Source: Ctena decussata
Taxonomy: Eukaryota; Mollusca; Bivalvia; Lucinida; Lucinidae
Direction: 5' to 3'
Assembly (NCBI GenBank): GCA_963989385.1
Contig: OZ022506.1
Location: forward strand, 10,993,841 to 11,057,840
DNA: 64,000 bases
The stretch's first letter is position 1; each line of letters begins with the position of its first letter. Under the pieces are notes generated by a model. That model ran no database searches. It saw nothing but the letters and a program-made list of their open reading frames with translations, and was not told where the DNA came from. Of this stretch, positions 58,983 through 64,000 are shown one piece after another. A program made the position numbers and the translations under genes.

Positions 58983-59693
58983 AACTTCTTACTTATGAAT
59001 GTTTTCTTTGCTCTTAAAGGATCTAAACTTTTATCATTATTTAGTATCCGCGAGCAGTTTCCGGCTGAGATTGAACAAAGACGTAAACCGTTGTACCCGG
59101 TGATGAGGAAAGCACTTGAAGATAAAAACAATAAGGTGAAGATGGTGAGGGACAAATTATATATTAATAATACGCTTTATAAACCAAGCAGCTCAAATTC
59201 CCAAACTACAAATAGAGATATAAATCACCAAAGTTTCAATTTTAGAGGTCAACATTCAGGGACGTATGCAAATAAAAGCCAAACAAACTTTCGAACTCCT
59301 TATAGAAGTAACTTTAACCCGACAAAACAACCAGTTACTCAGTTATACGATTTTACAACACCTAATAGGTTCACGTCTCTGTCTAGAAGTGACTCATGTC
59401 AAAGTTTGCCTAACATGCAACAAAAAAGTGTTAAGAAAAAGGCAACTTCTCCGTTGGAAGATGACGTTCAAAGTAAAAAGCCGAGGGAAGAGTTAAGTTC
59501 AATTGAAATAAATCCCGAAACTGACTTGGAAATGACAACACAAATAGACCTCCGTAGCAGCGATAGTGAAATACTCACCTCGAACACGCTTAACCAGCAG
59601 GGCGAAACACAGTCGCCCCAGTTAACGGTAACCGCTGAGATACATTCTATTCAGATGGATCCCGGCTCTGGCGATGTAATAGAACCTGAAGCG

Positions 59694-59696
59694 TAA
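59694..59696 (+). other. Single in-frame stop between LINE ORF1 and ORF2
   Basis: TAA, then CGA. The ORF2 coding frame is the same as the ORF1 frame and stays open from 59697, with no ATG before or within the first endonuclease part (to 60131). ORF2 may therefore be made by readthrough or reinitiation, or the stop may be a mutation in one long frame. Confidence 0.6.
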
Positions 59697-62600
59697 CGAC
59701 GCGCGGGGAGTCATGCGACTAATGACTTTGTGAATGAACGTATCAGTAGTAGTAAGCAGAGTACAAACACGTCATTTAATGGCAATGAGACAAACTTAAA
59801 TATTTTAACCTTAAATGTGTGTGGCCTAACCACAAGGCAAATTTACCCAGAATTTTTAAACCTGATAAGCCAATATGACATTATTGGCTTGCAGGAAACC
59901 AAACTTGATTTAACAAATGTAGCTCAATTTTTGCATGGCTATAAGATTTTCTTTAAACATAGAAAACCTATTTCCAAGGTGAAATCAGGCGGAATTGCGG
60001 TAGCTGTGAAACAAAATATTCAAAGATTTGTAAATATAATTGACACGCAAAGTAAACTTGTCTTGTGGTTTTCATTATCGAAACATTTAACCGGCCAGCA
60101 AGATGATATTCTTTGTGGCGTAGTATATATACTCGTATCCGAGTAGATCTCGTCAGCTAGTAGTTCTCGTCATTCTGCTTAAAACGAGTTTTTCGCGTAT
60201 TTTTCTTCCTTTCAACTGCCTTAATCCTAAATATATGATACATTTGGTCAAACTAGTGCAAAAACTCATCAAGATATCGAGCTGTGTATATATAAATGCC
60301 GTTGTTTTCTCTTTTGGATTCGCAAAGTCGCGTGATTACGTCAGGGGCATTCACGTGAGCACGTTCAAGCCACGTGCTGACCGCTCTTAATTGGGTCAGG
60401 CTTTCCAATTTAGTGTCTACTTTGCAAACAAATTCCGAATGTAAGTCAACATTGCAGGAAAAACACAAAAATATTAAAATAGCAAACCTGACCCAGTCAT
60501 CATTTATCGTTTTCAGCAGCCTCGTGAATAAGACAAACTCTTCGTCTCAGTTTTGTGTTTGTTTTCGTCTGCTGTGACCTCATTAAAAAAATTGAGCGCA
60601 TTCGGCATACGAACCGACTTTGTTACGTGAATAAGATGTCAAAATCATTATTTAGGAACAACAGCAAAACGGATTTTATATTTATTTTAAAATCGAGCTC
60701 AAAAGCAACACGACGAGAACTGCTTCTGGACGTGACGTTGTCTGTGCGTGATAGCATATCAAATAATGATCGCTCCCTGAGGTTCGTTTCTATAAATAAA
60801 TTCATGACGTGTGTGTCGAAACCAGAGTTATTAGGTACACAATACATAACTACCGCAAACTGAAAGAAAACCTGCTTGTTTGGGAGAAAACAGGAAAATA
60901 TTAGTAAAAAATGACGAGAACTACTCGGATACGAGTACCGCCTTCGAATAGCAAGTACTGTGTTGAAGATCCATACGCGGAAATTGAACAAGAATTGAAA
61001 TCGATGTCTGTAAAATATAACGATGTTTTGTTACTTGGAGACTTTAACTCAAGGACAGGTCGATCTCTAGATTATATTCAAGTCGACAATTTTCTTTCTC
61101 ATGAAAATCACACTGACTATCTATTTGAAGAATATAATGAAGACTTGCTATTTTTTGAGAAATCTAAAGTCAAGGAAACACGCTTGAGTTTGGATAGTGT
61201 CATAAATAACTATGGGTACAAACTACTAGAATTTTGTAAATGCAACAGTTTGTTCATATTAAATGGTAGAACACCTGACGACGAAGGTCAGGTCAGCTCA
61301 TCCATGACTTGTAAGGATAAAAGTGTTATCGATTATTTTATCTGTTCTTCAACATTATTTCAGTTTGTTCAGTCTTTGCAGGTTCTCGAATTTTGTAACA
61401 TGTTATCTGATTCTCATAATCCTGTTTATTTATCTGTGAAATTCCGTGGCTTGAATTCTGAAATTTCCAACGAATATCCTGTACCAAAAATTATTTCTTG
61501 GAAAACCGACCCCAAAAGCGATGGTATATTCTGTAATAATCTTCACAGAAACGATATTTTAGAAATTGATGAGTGTTTATATAGAATGCAAAATAGCACG
61601 GAAATTAGTCAGAATAATGTTGATAGTGTTGTTGAAAAACTAAACAATGTATTTTTACACAGTTCTGAAAAAAGTTTTGGACACAGTATTTTTAAAGGAA
61701 GAAATAACAGTGTTAAAAATCGAATTCCTTTTTCATGGTTTGGAAAGGAATGTGCTGAGGCTAGGCGATTGTTTCACAGAGCCAAGCGAAAATATAACAT
61801 TGTTAGAAATAATTTCAATAAATGCACTTTACAAAATAGATGTAAAGACTATAAGAAAACTCTTAATTTTTATCATAGAAAATACATTGATGAAAAAATC
61901 GTAAAATTACGAAATTTAAGAACAAAATCTCCCAATGATTATTGGAAAATTATAAATAACTCATCGGATAAAAATATAATAGGTTGTTCAACTGAAACAT
62001 TTTTTAATTATTTTAATGATAAGTCTAATTTAAACGAAGAAGAATACACTGACGCATATAATGATATTGCAGATCATCCTGTTTCTGAACAAGTACTCAA
62101 TAATGATATAAACGGTCCGATAACTAAAATAGAAATTGAAAAAGCTATAAAATATTTAAAAAATAACAAGAGTAGCGGGATTGATGATATTGTAAATGAA
62201 CAAATAAAAGCCTCTAAAAATATCATGATGCCTATATATGTCAAACTTTTCAATATTATATTTGACAGCGGGATATTTCCAACGATTTGGTCCACTGGCA
62301 TAATCCGGCCTATTCATAAGAAGAAAGGATCTTTTGAAAAACCAGAAAACTATAGACCTATACGCCTGTTAAGTTGCTTAGGAAAGCTTTTTACTTTAAT
62401 TATTAATAATAGATTGAATGAGTATGCTGAAAGTTGTGATCTTATATTTGATTGTCAAGCAGGTTTTAGAAAAGGGTTTGCAACCAGTGATAATATTTTT
62501 ACTATATATTGTCTCATAAATAATTTGCTTAAAACCAAACGAAAACTGTTTTGTGCGTTTATCGATTTGAAAGCTGCATTTGATACGGTATGGAGGGCTG

Positions 62601-64000
62601 GGCTATGGAGAAAATTAATCGAGTCCAACATAAATGGTAAATGCTTTAATTTGATAAAAAATATGTATAGTAACATTAAGTCTTGCGTATGTGTGAATGG
62701 TTGTTTTTCCGATTATTTTATTTCATCATTAGGTGTCAGACAAGGAGAAAATCTATCCCCCTTTTTATTTGCAATATACCTCAATGACCTCGACAGTTTT
62801 TTAAGACAGAATAATGTAACCGGTGTTACCTGTAGTAGCTCTGAATTTGACGAAAATATTTTTATATTTGTCAAACTTTTGATGTTACTTTATGCAGACG
62901 ATACTGTATTAATATGTGAATCAGAAGCCGATCTCCGTTGTGCATTAGAAGCCTTTGATATGTATTGCAAAACATGGAAATTGACAGTAAATACTAGTAA
63001 ATCTAAGGTTGTAATATTTTCAAAAGGTAGACCAAAATCAAACTATTGCTTTTATTTAAATAATGTACAATTAGAAATCCTTAATGAATATAAATATTTG
63101 GGAATATTTGTTTCTAGAAGTGGTTCTTTTTTCTCCACAAAAAACATGTCGCTGAACAAGCTAAACGAGCATCTTATAGTTTGTTAAACAAAATAAAAAC
63201 AATGTCATTACCCGTAGATATACAAATAGATTTGTTTGAAAAAATGGTAAAGCCGATTTTATCATATGGAAGCGAAATATGGGGTCTGGGGAATCTGGAG
63301 GTTATTGAACAAGTACAATTAAAGTTTTATAAGCAAATTTTCGGATTAAAATTATCTACGCCAAACTACATGATATATGGAGAACTAGGCATTTTTCCTA
63401 TTAAAATAGACATTTATACTAGAATGATAAAGTTCTGGAGTAAACTGGTAATAAATGACAATCAAAAATTATCTTCACGTATGTATTCTATCTTGTACAG
63501 TTTGCATGAGAATAATGATTGCAAGTCTGATTGGATTCAATGTATCCGAAGTATACTTATTAGCTGTGGACTTCCACAAATTTGGACATCACAAAATGTT
63601 GAAAATTCAAAATGGCTGACATGTCATGTTAAGCAAAAATTGAAAGATCTTTTTATAAATGACTGGTTTTTACAATGTGAAAAATCCTCTAATTATCGAA
63701 TTTATAAACATTTGTTTACAGGCGAAAGTTATTTAAGTAAATTATCCTTTAACGAAATAAAACTGATGTTATCTTTTAGAACTAGAAATCATAAATTACC
63801 TGTTGAATTAGGAAGATGGAAGAAAATAGATTTTGATAGGCGGCTATGTACACTTTGTAAAACAGACGTAGGTGATGAATTTCATTATATTTTGAATTGT
63901 AAGTATTTTCGGTCTTTCAGAAAGCAATACATTAAACCCTATTACTACAAGCATCCTAACACTTTAAAATATTCTCAACTCATGAATAGCAAAAATAAGG
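59697..64000 (+). pseudogene. LINE ORF2: endonuclease and reverse transcriptase, interrupted and frameshifted
   Basis: Endonuclease part 1 has LNVCGL and IIGLQETKLD (59800-59910). After the MITE, the frame resumes at 60938 with DVLLLGDFNSRTG and SDSHNPVYLSV, the remaining catalytic blocks of APE-type LINE endonucleases. The reverse transcriptase follows: NYRPIRLLSCLGKL, AFIDLKAAFDTVWRAGL (motif A), GVRQGENLSPFLFAIYLNDL (motif B) and LYADDTVLI (catalytic). At 63139-63144 an A run has lost one base: the current frame ends at 63187, while the next frame carries on without a stop (KPILSYGSEIWG) to the C-terminal knuckle CTLCKTDVGDEFHYILNC near 63850-63900 and the window edge. The enzyme nicks target DNA and copies the LINE RNA into it. 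As it stands, the protein cannot be made whole. Confidence 0.88.
60132..60935. mobile_element. 804-bp foldback MITE in LINE ORF2, TA target site
   Basis: The ends CTCGTATCCGAGTAGATCTC and the complement of GAACTACTCGGATACGAG match over 23 bp with one mismatch. The TA at 60130-60131 is duplicated at 60936-60937, and removing the element with one TA leaves ORF2 exactly in frame. Each end is itself a small hairpin (ACTCG/CGAGT). The interior has frames of about 70-120 codons on both strands with no recognisable domain, so no transposase. Mariner-type mobilisation is suggested by TA only. Confidence 0.85.

Larger units (their letters stand above)
58537..59042 (+). mobile_element. Retrozyme: 375-bp unit plus 131 bp, two identical hammerheads
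   Basis: Sequence 58536-58668 is repeated without a single change at 58911-59043, with a unit length of 375 bp, giving an A-B-A layout. The internal part (ATCACTGCAGCTGG, GTGCCGTGTGGCGGCCGTAA, CTATAGTGCAGATTATATTT) matches the copy at 27.3 kb. Non-coding. The LINE frame is exact if 58537-59042 is removed. The flanks share only TTT, so no long target duplication is evident. The identity of the two ends argues for a recent insertion. Confidence 0.85.
57394..59696 (+). pseudogene. LINE ORF1 protein, interrupted by a retrozyme
   Basis: The first 381 codons (57394-58536) start at ATG with a low-complexity Asn/Gln/Pro-rich region (residues 60-160). A coiled coil follows (about 180-287, with ENDLLKNELDELRQEHEKL), then an RRM-like domain opening RNLIFFGLDE and ending RPILAVFERFSDREMV (about 289-372). 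After the insertion the frame resumes at 59043 with REQFPAEIEQRRKPLYPVM and DKLYINNTLYKP, the usual C-terminal domain, followed by a Ser/Thr/Gln-rich tail to TAA at 59694-59696. This is the L1-ORF1-like plan of an RNA-binding trimer that coats LINE RNA. Reading straight on from 58536 gives 17 foreign codons and a stop at 58585, so the present copy cannot make the full protein. Confidence 0.85.
57394..64000 (+). mobile_element. Near-complete APE-type LINE, runs off the window
   Basis: Order: ORF1 (coiled coil plus RNA-binding domain), ORF2 with apurinic-type endonuclease, reverse transcriptase and Cys-His knuckle. A retrozyme (58537-59042) and a foldback MITE (60132-60935) were inserted later, and taking either out restores the frame exactly. 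One further break is a frameshift at an A run (63139-63144). Otherwise no stops occur over about 5.3 kb of coding sequence, so the copy is young. The 5' UTR lies somewhere in 57190-57393, and the 3' end is beyond the window. Confidence 0.9.

Noticed and set aside
60555..60991. Frames of 102 and 122 codons inside the ORF2 MITE as a transposase
   Set aside because: They overlap on opposite strands, have no catalytic motif, and are too short for a TA-type transposase.

Overview
The window reads as non-coding-dominated nuclear DNA of an animal, most likely a bivalve mollusc. That assignment is my inference from repeat style: tRNA-derived SINEs ending in ACTC or CAACC tails, many foldback MITEs, the roughly 236-bp GAGCCGCGACACG inverted-repeat element, and long arrays containing phrases such as AAGGTCATAGGCCTTTTGG. 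I cannot name the species. There is no bacterial gene organisation, CRISPR array or virus.

Host genes are sparse. One three-exon gene on the minus strand (exons at 24389-24287, 18767-18512 and 13914-12918) is predicted to encode a 451-residue type II Golgi carbohydrate sulfotransferase. All three exons join in phase at GT/AG sites, and they leave introns of 5.5 and 4.6 kb packed with repeats. A probable terminal exon of an unrecognised gene lies on the plus strand at 9024-9235, tail-to-tail with the sulfotransferase.

Everything else is repeat-derived. Left region (0-8 kb): a 455-bp-family repeat is split by a 6.5-kb terminal-inverted-repeat element (TSD ATATT), and that element is itself split by a 3.1-kb element (TSD ATAT) carrying five copies of a 15-nt motif. 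8-25 kb: MITEs, palindromes, SINEs with clear target-site duplications, a minisatellite, and a tandem palindromic repeat with CRE/CCAAT-like modules. 25-31 kb: a roughly 1-kb GATATC palindrome field and a hammerhead-ribozyme retrozyme monomer. 32-42 kb: more MITEs, a perfect 41-bp tandem, and a second retrozyme copy on the minus strand. 42-50 kb: a large nested inverted repeat enclosing a strictly 455-bp-periodic tandem array. 50-57 kb: a 5'-truncated LINE on the minus strand and SINE pieces. 57.4-64 kb: an almost intact APE-type LINE on the plus strand. Its ORF1 is interrupted by a retrozyme carrying two identical hammerhead ribozymes, and its ORF2 by a TA-flanked foldback MITE plus one frameshift; it runs off the window end.

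The most notable system is the retrozyme family. Three loci (27.3, 40.8 and 58.5 kb) carry type I hammerhead ribozyme folds. One locus is degenerate in the core. The 58.5-kb locus is a 1.35-unit tandem with 133-bp identical ends, inserted in a LINE ORF.
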